Assembly: GCF_002304225.1 (NCBI RefSeq)
Contig: NZ_NSLB01000006.1
Coordinates: 1 to 64,000 of the forward strand
Direction of reading: 5' to 3'
Source of the DNA: Pseudomonas sp. HAR-UPW-AIA-41
GTDB taxonomy: Bacteria; Pseudomonadota; Gammaproteobacteria; Pseudomonadales; Pseudomonadaceae
Length of the DNA: 64,000 bases
This document shows, piece after piece, positions 1 through 10,000 of this stretch. Both the position numbers and the translations under genes were made by a program. Every line of letters begins with the position of its first letter. The stretch's first letter is position 1. Under the pieces are notes generated by a model. The model was not told the origin of the DNA. It searched no databases and saw only the letters and a program-made list of their open reading frames with translations.

Positions 1-128
1 CCTTCGCCGACGCCCCGCCGCGCATCGGTCTGCGCGGCACCGCCAAGCTGTTCGGCGCCCGTGCGCCACTGGCCTATTACCTGCTGCGCCGGCCCCTGGC
101 GGCGCTGCGCCAGAATCTGGGGTTGTGA
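1..128 (+). CDS. HlyD-family membrane fusion protein, C-terminal end (partial)
   Basis: Only the last 41 codons are in the window; the reading frame starts at base 3 and ends with TGA at 126-128. The visible tail has an RGTAKLFG-type strand followed by a basic YYLLRRPLAALRQ helix. This resembles the C-terminus of HlyD/RND-type periplasmic adaptor proteins that sit next to M50-HlyD genes in pseudomonads. The stop codon overlaps the start of the next gene by one base (TGATG), so the two are almost certainly co-translated. An adaptor would link an inner-membrane component to the TolC-type protein encoded at 11415-12905. The assignment rests on the short tail and on context. Confidence 0.6.
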   Translation, partial: FADAPPRIGLRGTAKLFGARAPLAYYLLRRPLAALRQNLGL

Positions 129-2221
129 TGCTGCCGGCCTTGCGTTCCGACTTGCAGCTGTCCGCCGCTGCGCCAACCCGCCAGGGCGCCCCGCAATGGA
201 CCCTGGTCGACCCGCTGCGCGGCCGCTATTTCAAGCTCGGTGTGGCGGCCGTGCGCTTGCTGCGCCACTGGTCTCTGGGTGATCCCCGCGCGGTGCTGGC
301 AGCAGCCAACGCCGAGCCGGGCGCGCAACTCGGGACCGGTGAGTTGGAGCAGATGCTGCGCTTCCTGCGCGGGCACGACCTGATCGCCGCCCTCGACCCG
401 GAACAGCGCGCCAGCTACAGCCTCAAGCGCGCCAGCACGCGGCACAGCCTGTGGCAGCAGGTGCTACACCAGTACCTATTCTTCCGCATCCCGCTGTGGC
501 GGCCGGACCGCTTCCTCAACCGTGCCTGGCCGGTGCTGGAACGCAACGGGCCCTGGCTGCTGCGGTGTGGGCTGCCGGTGATCCTGTTGTTCGGGTTGTT
601 CCTGGTGGCGCGGGAGTGGGAGCGCTACCTGGCCACCTTCCCGCACCTGTTCAGTCTGGGTGGCGCCCTAGCTTTCGGCATCGCGCTGACCTTTGCCAAG
701 CTCTGCCACGAGTTTGGCCACGCCTTCATGGCCAAACGCGCCGGCTGCCGAGTGCAGAGCATGGGGCTGGCCTTCATGGTGCTGCTGCCGATGTTCTACA
801 CCGACGTCAGCGACGCCTGGAGGGTGCAGGACCGCCGCTCGCGGCTGCTGATCGGCGCCGGTGGGGTGCTGGCCGAGCTGTTGCTGGCTGTGCTGGCGCT
901 GCTGGCCTGGTCGTTGCTGCCGGACGGGCCAGTGCGCACTGCGGCCTTCATGCTCTCCAGCGCCACCTGGATCACCACCTTGGCGATCAACCTCAACCCC
1001 TTCATGCGCTTCGACGGCTACTTCCTGCTCAGCGACCTGTGGGAAGTGGAGAACCTACAGAACCGCTCCTTCGCCCTATGCCGCTGGCGACTGCGCGAGG
1101 CGCTGTTCGGCTACGGCGAGCCGGCCCCCGAGCCCTGGCCCGAGGCTATGCGCCGGCGTCTGCTGGTGTGGGGCTACGGGGCCTGGATCTGGCGTGCGGC
1201 GCTGTTCTTTGGTATCGCGCTGACGGTGTATCACCTGTTCTTCAAGGTGCTGGGCATCTTCCTGATGCTGGTGGAGCTGGTGTGGTTCATCGGCCTGCCG
1301 ATCTGGAAGGAGTTCGGCGAGTGGTGGCAACGCCGCGACCAGGCCGACCCACGCAAGGTGCTGCTCACCGGCTCGGCCCTGGGGCTGGTGCTGCTGGCGT
1401 TGCTGGTGCCCTGGCGTAACGCCGTAGAGGTGCCGGCCATGTTGGAGGCCGCGCGCACCGGCACTCTGCACGCACCGATAGGTGCACGGGTCAAGGCGGT
1501 GCGGGTGAAGGACGGCGACACGGTGGAGCAGGGCGCTCTGCTGGTGGAGCTGGAGTCCCCTGACCTGGACGCGCGCCAGGGCATCGTCCGCCGCGAGATC
1601 GACATCCTCCAGTTGCAATTGCGACGCCAGTCCGGGCGCAGCGAGACCGTCGCCGACACAGGGGTGATCGAGCAGCAGTTGGCCGAGGCCGTGGCCGAAT
1701 ACCGCGGCCTGGCCGCCAAGCGCGAGCGCCTTCAATTGCGCGCGTCCCTGGCAGGCGTGGTGCGTGACCTGCCGCCGGACCTGGTGGTGGGCCGCTGGCT
1801 GCACAGCGGTGAGCCCCTGGCCCGGGTGATCGCCCCCGGGTTGCGCCTGCGTGGCTACCTGGCCGAGGAGGAACTCTGGCGGGTCGCGCCGGGCACCGAA
1901 GGCCGCTTCATCGCCGACGACCCGGCGCGGCCGGCCCTGCCGGTGCGCCTGGACGAGGTGGACACCACCGGCGTCGCCTTCCTGGAATTGGAGAGCTTGG
2001 CCTCCGACCACCACGGCCAGGTGGCCGTGCGACGCAATGCCCAGCAACGCGCCGAGCCGGTCCATGCCCAGTACGGCGTGCGCCTCAGCCTGCTGAATGA
2101 CCAGCCAGCCGCCGACCAGCCTGTGCGCGGGGTTGTGGTGCTGGAGGGTAGGCGACAGTCAGTGCTGGGTTCCGCTTTGCGTCGTCTTGCTGCATTGGCT
2201 GTGAGAGAAAGCGGCTTTTAG
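128..2221 (+). CDS. M50 (site-2-type) membrane metalloprotease fused to a HlyD-like lipoyl segment
   Basis: The product has 697 residues. The zinc motif HEFGH (H194-H198) lies in a hydrophobic helix, and the second motif NPFMRFDG (N290 to G297) supplies the Asp ligand; both are hallmarks of M50/site-2 intramembrane proteases. Several membrane helices flank them (about 145-165, 175-200, 235-265, 355-385, 410-430). Residues from about 440 on are periplasmic, with a biotinyl/lipoyl-like pair of half-motifs (around GARVKAVRVKDGDTVEQG and SLAGVVRDLPP) either side of a coiled coil at about 475-545, as in HlyD adaptors. The ATG at 128 overlaps the upstream stop; a GTG at 125 is the alternative. Such fusions are usually annotated as efflux or secretion components next to TolC and giant surface proteins. 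Substrate and catalytic role are inferred. Confidence 0.85.
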   Translation: MLPALRSDLQLSAAAPTRQGAPQWTLVDPLRGRYFKLGVAAVRLLRHWSLGDPRAVLAAANAEPGAQLGTGELEQMLRFLRGHDLIAALDPEQRASYSLKRASTRHSLWQQVLHQYLFFRIPLWRPDRFLNRAWPVLERNGPWLLRCGLPVILLFGLFLVAREWERYLATFPHLFSLGGALAFGIALTFAKLCHEFGHAFMAKRAGCRVQSMGLAFMVLLPMFYTDVSDAWRVQDRRSRLLIGAGGVLAELLLAVLALLAWSLLPDGPVRTAAFMLSSATWITTLAINLNPFMRFDGYFLLSDLWEVENLQNRSFALCRWRLREALFGYGEPAPEPWPEAMRRRLLVWGYGAWIWRAALFFGIALTVYHLFFKVLGIFLMLVELVWFIGLPIWKEFGEWWQRRDQADPRKVLLTGSALGLVLLALLVPWRNAVEVPAMLEAARTGTLHAPIGARVKAVRVKDGDTVEQGALLVELESPDLDARQGIVRREIDILQLQLRRQSGRSETVADTGVIEQQLAEAVAEYRGLAAKRERLQLRASLAGVVRDLPPDLVVGRWLHSGEPLARVIAPGLRLRGYLAEEELWRVAPGTEGRFIADDPARPALPVRLDEVDTTGVAFLELESLASDHHGQVAVRRNAQQRAEPVHAQYGVRLSLLNDQPAADQPVRGVVVLEGRRQSVLGSALRRLAALAVRESGF

Positions 2222-3170
2222 GTCAGGATGTAGAGCAAGAGCGCTTCTATGTAGTGTTACACCAGACGTACCTTAATGCTTCGATCTGTTACCTGTGCTC
2301 GAAATGTCGCTGTGACTAGAGGTGCCTTTTGGTAGCCCTGTACGTTTGGTGCCGATTAAAGATACGAACATACGGTCGCTTTACTCGCTGCTAGCGCAGA
2401 TCTTTACCGCCGACGATGAAGCAGACTAAATGTCGCTAGTTGAGCTTTGTATGGCAAGTGGCCGCGCTGACTCCAATGTGTTGGAGAAGCTTTCACTTCG
2501 CCAGTTGTGAATGTCTCGTCACATTCATTTCAGCGGCTGGTGCGTGACGATTATCGGTGGTGTCTTGTTGAGAGTCTCGTATATGCTCCGGGGGCAAGCT
2601 GCAACATCTGTTATAGATTTTGCTCTCGGGGCCAGCATGGATGCATGCCGTATGTCTTTCCAGACCTTGAGTCTTCGCTTGGTAGCATCAACGGGGAGTG
2701 CTTTTAAACCGAAGCTCTTTTGCGCCCGTCAGGCCTGCGAGCTTTTATCTGGTCGGCGGTTCGAAAACCGTGTCGGATATTACCGGGTGAGTTCTCTCTA
2801 TGCTGAACAGTTCGCCATTGAGGAGGTCGGTCGGACCAACTTCGAACAGACAGATTTGCGAGGTTGCTTGACGGTTGGCCAGCTCTACTTACCCATGATG
2901 CGTTGTTCTCCTGCAATGGTAGTGATTTGCTTGAGCAGGGTGGGGGCGCTGATTCATTTGGGAAAATCCCTCCGTCTCAAGGCGTTAGCGCAGTTTTTTC
3001 GCAATCAGTCAGCGTTTATTCGATCTGATCCTCGGGGCAAGTTGCATCATCATGTTGGACGATAGCTTCCCCTCACAAACATAAGATATGTGTGCCATCG
3101 GTACCTTGCGTTACCGGTGTCCTTCATCTCGGATCACTGACTCACCAATAGGCAAGCGTACACGCAGACC
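2222..3170. other. Lower-GC spacer without a convincing gene
   Basis: This 949-bp gap lies between the M50 and sulfotransferase genes and is visibly less GC-rich than either side. The longest open frame, 2511-3065 (+, 184 codons), gives an arginine-, cysteine- and leucine-rich protein with no family I recognise. The same frame upstream is interrupted at about 2430 and 2508 by stops. Codon use does not show the G/C third-position bias of the neighbours. It may be a decayed gene, an insertion remnant or a long untranslated region. No inverted terminal repeats or transposase motifs were seen. Confidence 0.5.
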
Positions 3171-4055
3171 ATGATCCATCCATCCCCCACCTATCACTTC
3201 ATCTCGGGGCTGCCACGCTCGGGTTCCACACTACTGGCGGCGCTGCTGCGGCAGAACCCGCGCTTCCATGCGGGCATGACCAGCCCGATCGGGGCTCTGT
3301 TCTCCGGGATGCTGAACCAGTTCAGTGCCGGCAGCGAATTCGGCCCGGTGATCCAGCAGGCCCAACGCCGCCGCCTGTTGCAAGGGCTGTTCAACAGCTA
3401 CTACGCCGATCAGGCCGACAAGCAGGTGGTGTTCGACACCAACCGCCTTTGGACCTCCAAGCTGCCGGCCATCCAGGACCTGTTCCCCCGTGCCAAGGTC
3501 ATCGCCTGCGTGCGCAACGTGGCCTGGGTGATGGACAGCATCGAGCGCCTGTACCGCGCCAACCCCTACGAGAACACCAAGCTGTTCAACGATGACGCCG
3601 AGCGCAACAACGTCTACAGCCGGGTCGAGACCCTGGCCCAACGCAACCGCCTGGTGGGGTTCGCCTGGGCGGCGCTGAAGGAGGCGTATTACAGCGAGCA
3701 GGCCGATTCGCTGTTGATCGTCGATTACGACCTGCTGGCCCGGGCACCGGAGAAGATCCTGCGCCTGGTCTACGAGTTCCTCGGGGAGCCGTGGTTCGAG
3801 CATGACTTCGAACACATCGAGTACGACGCACCCGAGTTTGACGAGGCCCTGGGCTTGAAGGGGCTGCACAAGGTGCGGCCGAAGGTATCCATCGAACAGC
3901 GCCAGAGCATCCTGCCGCCGGACCTGTTCGAGCAGTACGCCAGCCTGAGTTTCTGGGAAGACGGGCGCAACAGCCGCGCCAACGTCATCCGCAACACCGG
4001 TGGGCGCGCCGTCACGGACGCTTCCTCGCCCCAACAACCCGCTGCGATTCAGTGA
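3171..4055 (+). CDS. PAPS-dependent sulfotransferase family protein
   Basis: The product has 294 residues. The N-terminal phosphosulfate-binding loop reads SGLPRSGSTLLAALL (about residues 12-26), the classic P-loop-like motif of PAPS sulfotransferases. The 3'-phosphate site is probably the ACVRNVAWVMDSIERL strand-helix at about residues 111-126. The length fits single-domain bacterial sulfotransferases. No signal peptide is visible, so it should act in the cytoplasm. It ends 24 bp before the giant surface-protein gene and is probably transcribed with it. The context suggests that it sulfates either the giant protein or a linked glycan, but the acceptor cannot be read from sequence. Confidence 0.85.
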   Translation: MIHPSPTYHFISGLPRSGSTLLAALLRQNPRFHAGMTSPIGALFSGMLNQFSAGSEFGPVIQQAQRRRLLQGLFNSYYADQADKQVVFDTNRLWTSKLPAIQDLFPRAKVIACVRNVAWVMDSIERLYRANPYENTKLFNDDAERNNVYSRVETLAQRNRLVGFAWAALKEAYYSEQADSLLIVDYDLLARAPEKILRLVYEFLGEPWFEHDFEHIEYDAPEFDEALGLKGLHKVRPKVSIEQRQSILPPDLFEQYASLSFWEDGRNSRANVIRNTGGRAVTDASSPQQPAAIQ

Positions 4056-4079
4056 AATCAGTGCCCAGAGGTATTCGCC

Positions 4080-7000
4080 ATGTGGTGGACTAAATCGAAC
4101 AAGAACGGCAAGCCGCAAGCCCGTGAGCTGCCGTCCGCAAACCTGGCCACTGGTGCATACCCGCCTGCCCTGGCGATGGCGCTGGAACAGCGGGTGATGT
4201 TCGACGGCGCGGTCGCGGCCACGACCCAAGAGGTCGCCGCCACGGCCGAGAGCCATGCGGCTCCCACTGACGCCGCGCAGCCTCATGACACCACGCCAGC
4301 CACCGCCGCCGCGCCCACCTCCAGCGGGCACGGGAGCACGGTGGTATTCGTCGATTCGCGGGTCTCGGATGCCGACAAGCTGCTGCAGGGCGTGAGCCCG
4401 GATGCCAAGGTCGTCTACCTCGACGCGACCAAGGACGGCGTCGAGCAGATGGCCGACTACCTGAGCCAGCACGGCGGGCAGGATTCGATCCAGATCATCG
4501 CCCACGGCAACGAGGGCGACCTGTGGCTCGGCACCAGCTACCTCAACCAGGGCACCCTGGCGAACTACAGCCAGTCCCTGGCCCAGGTGGGCTCGGGCAT
4601 CAAGGCCGGCGGCGACATCCTCATCTACGCCTGCAACACCGCAGGCGGTGATACCGGCCGTGCGTTCGTCGAATCCCTGGCGTCCCTCACCGGGCGTGAC
4701 GTGGCGGCCTCCGATGATCGCACCGGCAGCCGTGGCGACTGGACCCTGGAGATCACCACCGGGACCATCGAGGCCACCTCGGCACTGAGCAGTGCCAGTA
4801 CCGCCGCCTATGGCCACGACCTGGCGACCATCACCGTCACCAGCAACGCCGACGCAGGGGCCGGCACCCTCAGGAACGCCATCGCTTCGGCCCAGGCAGG
4901 AGACACCATCACCTTCCAGTCGAGCATGACGGTCGGTCTCACCAGTGGGCAGTTGCTGCTCAGCAAGAACCTGACCATCGACGGTGACCTGGACAACAAC
5001 GGCACGGCCGACGTGACCATCGACGCCAACCACACCAGCCGCGTGTTCGTCATGACCGCCGGCAACGTCACCCTGGATGGCCTGGTGATCACCAAGGGGC
5101 TGGTGTCCGGCAATGGTGGTGCCTACAACACCCTGGCAGGCGGAGACGCCCTGGGGGGCGGCATCTACGTGGTAGGCGGGGTGCTGACCCTGAAAAACTC
5201 CGCCATCACCGCCAACAAGGCCGCTGGCGGCGGCGGCAACGGCGGTGGCAGTGGAGGTAGCTATGGTTACGGCGGCGGTGGCGGCGGCGGTTTCGCCTCA
5301 GTTGGTGGGGGCAATGGCGGTAACTACTCCCCGAGTTTCCAGGGTAGTCTGGGAGGCAGTGGCACCGGAGGCACAGGAGGTAATGCAGGTATAGCCGATC
5401 AGGCGGGCAAGGGCGGGAGCACCATGGGCGGTGCGGGCGGCGCCGCCGTTCCAGGTCTGTCTGCTGGTGGCTCTGGCGGCCAAGCGGGTAGTGTCGGCTC
5501 CGGGTTCATCGGCGGTGGCGGTGCGGGCTCCGGTGCATCCGCTGGCAACGGTGGCGGTCGGGGCGGCAATGCCGTGGGCGGCATGTACATCGGTGCGGGC
5601 GCCACGGTCTACATTTCCTCCACCAGCATATCCAACAACTTGGGTGCGGGCGGCGGTGGTGGCGGCAGCAGCTACACCGTCAAAGCTGCCGATGGGGGCC
5701 AGGGGGTGGGCGGGATCCTCAACCGGGGCACCTTGTATTACGAGAGTGGAACCGTCACCAGCTCCAGCAACTATGGCCAGGGGGGCGCTGGCGGCACGGG
5801 ACAGAACTCCCAGCCTGCGGGTAGTACCGGAGCCGGCTCGAACACGGGTAACGAGTCCATCGTCACCGGCATCGGTGGTGTGACCGACTCGACCTGGACT
5901 TCCAACGCCGCGCCCACCCTCGGCAACCTCAACGGTGACAGCGTCGCCTGGGGCGGCGTGGGCAATACTGTGCGCCTCGACGTGGGCAGCAACGCCAGCC
6001 TGGCCGATGCCGAGTTGGGCGCGCTGAACGGCGGCAACGGCAACTGGTCAGGTGCCAGCCTGGTGGTCCAGCGCAACGGCACGGCGGTAAGTTCCGACTT
6101 GCTGGACTTCGACACCGCCAGCGCGCTGTTCACCGTCAGCGGCAACAACCTGCAGGCGGGGGGGCTGACCTTCGCCACCTTCACCAATACCAATGGCGTG
6201 CTGACCATCACCTTCACCAGCAGTGGCACGGCGGCCACTACCGCGCTGGTCAACGACGTGGCGAAGCGCATCACTTATCGCAACGACACGCCGGCCGGCG
6301 ACGCCAACGTCAAGATCACCCTGAATGACGGTGCCGGCGCCAGTGCCACGGCCAACGTCACGGTGGCGACGGACTTCATCTACGTCACCAATACCACCGA
6401 CACCGCGACCATCGACGCCAGCAACGGCACCAGCTTCAGCGAGGCCGTGGCTATCGCCGCGGCCGACAGCACCGGCACCCAGACCATCGTCTTTGCTAGC
6501 AACCTGGCTGGCCAGACGCTCAACCTCAATGCTGGTTCGATCAACGAGAGCCTGACCCTCGACATGGACCAGGCCAGCGGCCTGATCCTCAGCGGCGGCA
6601 CCATCACCTTGGGCGCCGGCACGACGCAGACCTTCACCCACGGCGCCGGCGACACCGCGACCATCTCCAGCACCATTGCCGGCAGCGGCGCCCTGACCAA
6701 AACTGGGGCCGGCAACCTGACCCTCTCCGGCGCCGCCAATACCTTCTCCGGTGCCACCACCATCAGCGCCGGCACCCTGACGGCCAGTGGCGGGGATGCG
6801 ATCTCCTCCAACAGCAGCGTGTCCGTCGCCGCAGGCGCCACCCTGGCCCTGGCTGGCAACGAGGCGATCGGCAACCTCTCCGGCGCCGGCTCGGTGACGC
6901 TCGGCAGTTTCAGTCTCACCAGCACCCAGACGGCGGATACCACCTTCTCCGGCTCCATCAGCGGCACCGGTGGAATGGTTTTCAGTCAGAGCGGTTCCGC

Positions 7001-10000
7001 CACCTACTCGACCACGTTTTCCGGCACCAACACCTACACCGGCGCCACCCTGCTGGCTAACTACGCCTGGCTGAAGCTCAATGGCGACGCCTCCATGGCC
7101 GACAGCAGCACCGTGCGGGTCAACGGCAACAGCGTCCTGACGCTGCTCTCGAATCAGACCTTCGGCAGCCTGGCAAGCAACAACGCCAATGCCAGCATCC
7201 AGCTGGGCAGCTACACACTCACCGCCGGGGGGGATAACACCACCACCACCGTCGGAGTGATCTCCGGCATCGGCTCGCTAGTCAAGCAGGGCAGCGGTAC
7301 CCTGACCCTTTCCGGCAGCAACACCTACAGCGGCATGACCACCGTGTCCGGCGGCACCCTGTCGATCACCGGTGACAGCAACCTGGGCGGCGGCACGGTC
7401 AACCTAGCGGGTGGAACTGTGCTCGACGTCACGGGCGCTACCACCATCGACAACGCCATTGTCCTGGCCGGCAACAGCAGCATCGGCAACAGCAACGCTG
7501 TCACCCTCAGCGCTGCCATCAGCGGTGCCTACGACCTGACGAAGACCGGCAGCGGCACCCTGACCCTGTCCGGCAGCAACAAGCTACGGCGCCACCTATG
7601 TGAGCGCCGGCACCCTGAGCGTGAGCAGCGACGGCAACCTGGGCTCGGGTGCGGTGAACCTGGCCGCCGGCAGCACCCTGTTGGTGTCCAGCGCCACCAC
7701 CATCGACAACGCCATCGTTCTCGGCGGCAATGCCACGGTCAGCGCAGCGGCCAACGCCACCCTGTCCGGGGTGATCAGCGGTGCCTTCACCCTGACCAAG
7801 TCGGGAGTCAACACCCTGACCCTGTCCGGCAGCAACACCTACGGTGCCACCACCGTGAGCGCCGGCACCCTCAGCGTCGCCAGCGACAGCAACCTAGGCA
7901 ACGGCACCGTTACCCTGGCCTCCGGCTCGACCCTGGCGGTGACCAGCGCCACCACCATCGACAACGCCATCGCCCTCAGCGGCAGCGCCACGGTCAACAC
8001 CGGCGCCGACACTACCCTGTCCGGGGTGATCAGCGGCAGCAACAGCCTGACCAAGTCCGGTGCCAGCACCCTCACGCTGACCGGCAGCAACACCTTCACC
8101 GGCAGCACCAGCGTCAACGCCGGCACCCTGAGCATCGCCAGCGACGCCAACCTGGGCGCCGGCAGCCTCAACCTGGCCAACGGCACCACGCTGCAGATCA
8201 CCGGCAACACCACCATCGACAACGCCTTGGCGCTGACCGGCCTGGTCACCGTCAATGCCGGCGCCGCCGCTACCCTGTCCGGCACCATCAGCGGCACCGG
8301 CAGCCTGACCAAGACCGGCGCCAGCAACCTGACCCTCTCCGGCAGCAACACCAACAGCGGCGCCACCACTGTTGCGGCGGGCACCCTGGTGGTCGACGGC
8401 AGCACCAACAGCGCCACCACCGTGGCCCAGCGGCGCGACCCTGGCCGGCAGCGGCACCCTGGGCGGCGATGTCACCGTGCAGAGCGGCGGCACCCTGTCC
8501 CCGGGCGGCACAGGCGTTGCCACCCTGACCGTCAACGGCAACCTGACCCTGGCCTCGGGTAGCACCCTGGCTCTGGACATCAACGGCACCACCGCCGGCA
8601 CCGGCTACGACCGGGTGGTGGTCAACGGCGCCGTCGATGTCTCCGGCGCTGCCCTGGCGGTCACCCACGGCTACGCGGCCGGCAGCGGCGACAGCTACAC
8701 GGTGATCGTCAACGATGCCGCCGATGCCGTGACCGGCACCTTCAGCGGCGTCACCGAGGGCACCAAGATCAATGCGTCGGGCAACGGCACCGAGCTGACC
8801 ACCAGCTACATCGGCGGCAGCGGCAACGACCTGACCCTGACCGCGCCCATCGCGCCGACCGTCACCAGCGTCTCTTCCAGCACCGCCAACGGCACTTACA
8901 AGATCGGCGACGTCATCACCGTCATCGTGCGCTTCGACAGCGCGGTGAACGTGACCGGTACCCCGACCCTGACCCTGGAGACCGGCGCCACCGACCGCGT
9001 GCTCAACTACGTGTCTGGCTCAGGCACCGACACCCTGAGCTTCAGCTACACCGTGCAAGCCGGCGACAGCTCAGCTGACCTCGACTACACCTCCAGCTCG
9101 GCCCTGAGCCTGAACGGCGGCACCATCAAGGACGGCGCCAACCAGAACGCCATCCTCACCCTGCCGACCCCCGGCGCCGCCGGCTCCCTGGGCGCCAACA
9201 AGGCCCTGGTGGTGGACGGCGTGCGCCCGGCGGCCACCAGCATCACCCTCAGCGACACGGCCTTGCGCATCGGCGAGACCGCCACCGTCACCGTGACCTT
9301 CAATGAGCGGGTCACCGGCCTGGACATTGCCGACTTCAGCGTGGCCAACGGCAGCCTGAGCGGGCTCAGTACCAGCGATGGCGGCCTGACCTGGACGGCG
9401 ACCTTCACCCCCAGCGCCAACATCGCCGACGCCACCAATGTCATCACCCTCGACAACACCGGGGTGATGGACCAGGTGGGCAACATCGGCAGTGGCACCA
9501 CCGATTCGGTCAACTACGCCATCGACACCCAGCGTCCGACGGCCACCATCCTGGTCACCGACACCGTGCTGAAAGCCGGGCAGACCACCACGGTCACCAT
9601 TACCTTCAACGAGGCGGTGACCGGGCTGACCACGGCGGACTTCAGCGTTGCCAACGGCACCCTGAGCGGCCTCAGCTCCAACGACGGTGGCGTCACCTGG
9701 ACGGCGACCCTGACGCCCAGCAACAACATCACCGACACCACCAACCTGATCACCCTGGACAACACCGGCTACACCGATGTCGCCGGCAACGCCGGCAGCG
9801 GCACCACCGACTCCACCAACTACGCCATCGACACTCAGCGCCCGACCGCCACCATCGTGGTCACCGACACCGCGCTGAAGGCCGGGCAGGGCACCACCGT
9901 CACCATCACCTTCAGCGAGGCGGTGAGTGGGCTGACCACGACGGACTTCAGCGTCGCCAACGGCAGCCTGAGCGGCCTCAGTTCGAATGACGGCGGCATC

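Noticed and set aside
2511..3065. A 184-codon plus-strand frame in the lower-GC spacer as a real gene
   Set aside because: It has no family resemblance, no codon bias like the neighbours and no clear ribosome site; kept only as part of the spacer description.
3231..5033. A 600-codon minus-strand frame across the sulfotransferase and giant gene
   Set aside because: It spans two well supported plus-strand genes and shows only the Val/Gly/Ala/Asp-rich composition of antisense translation.
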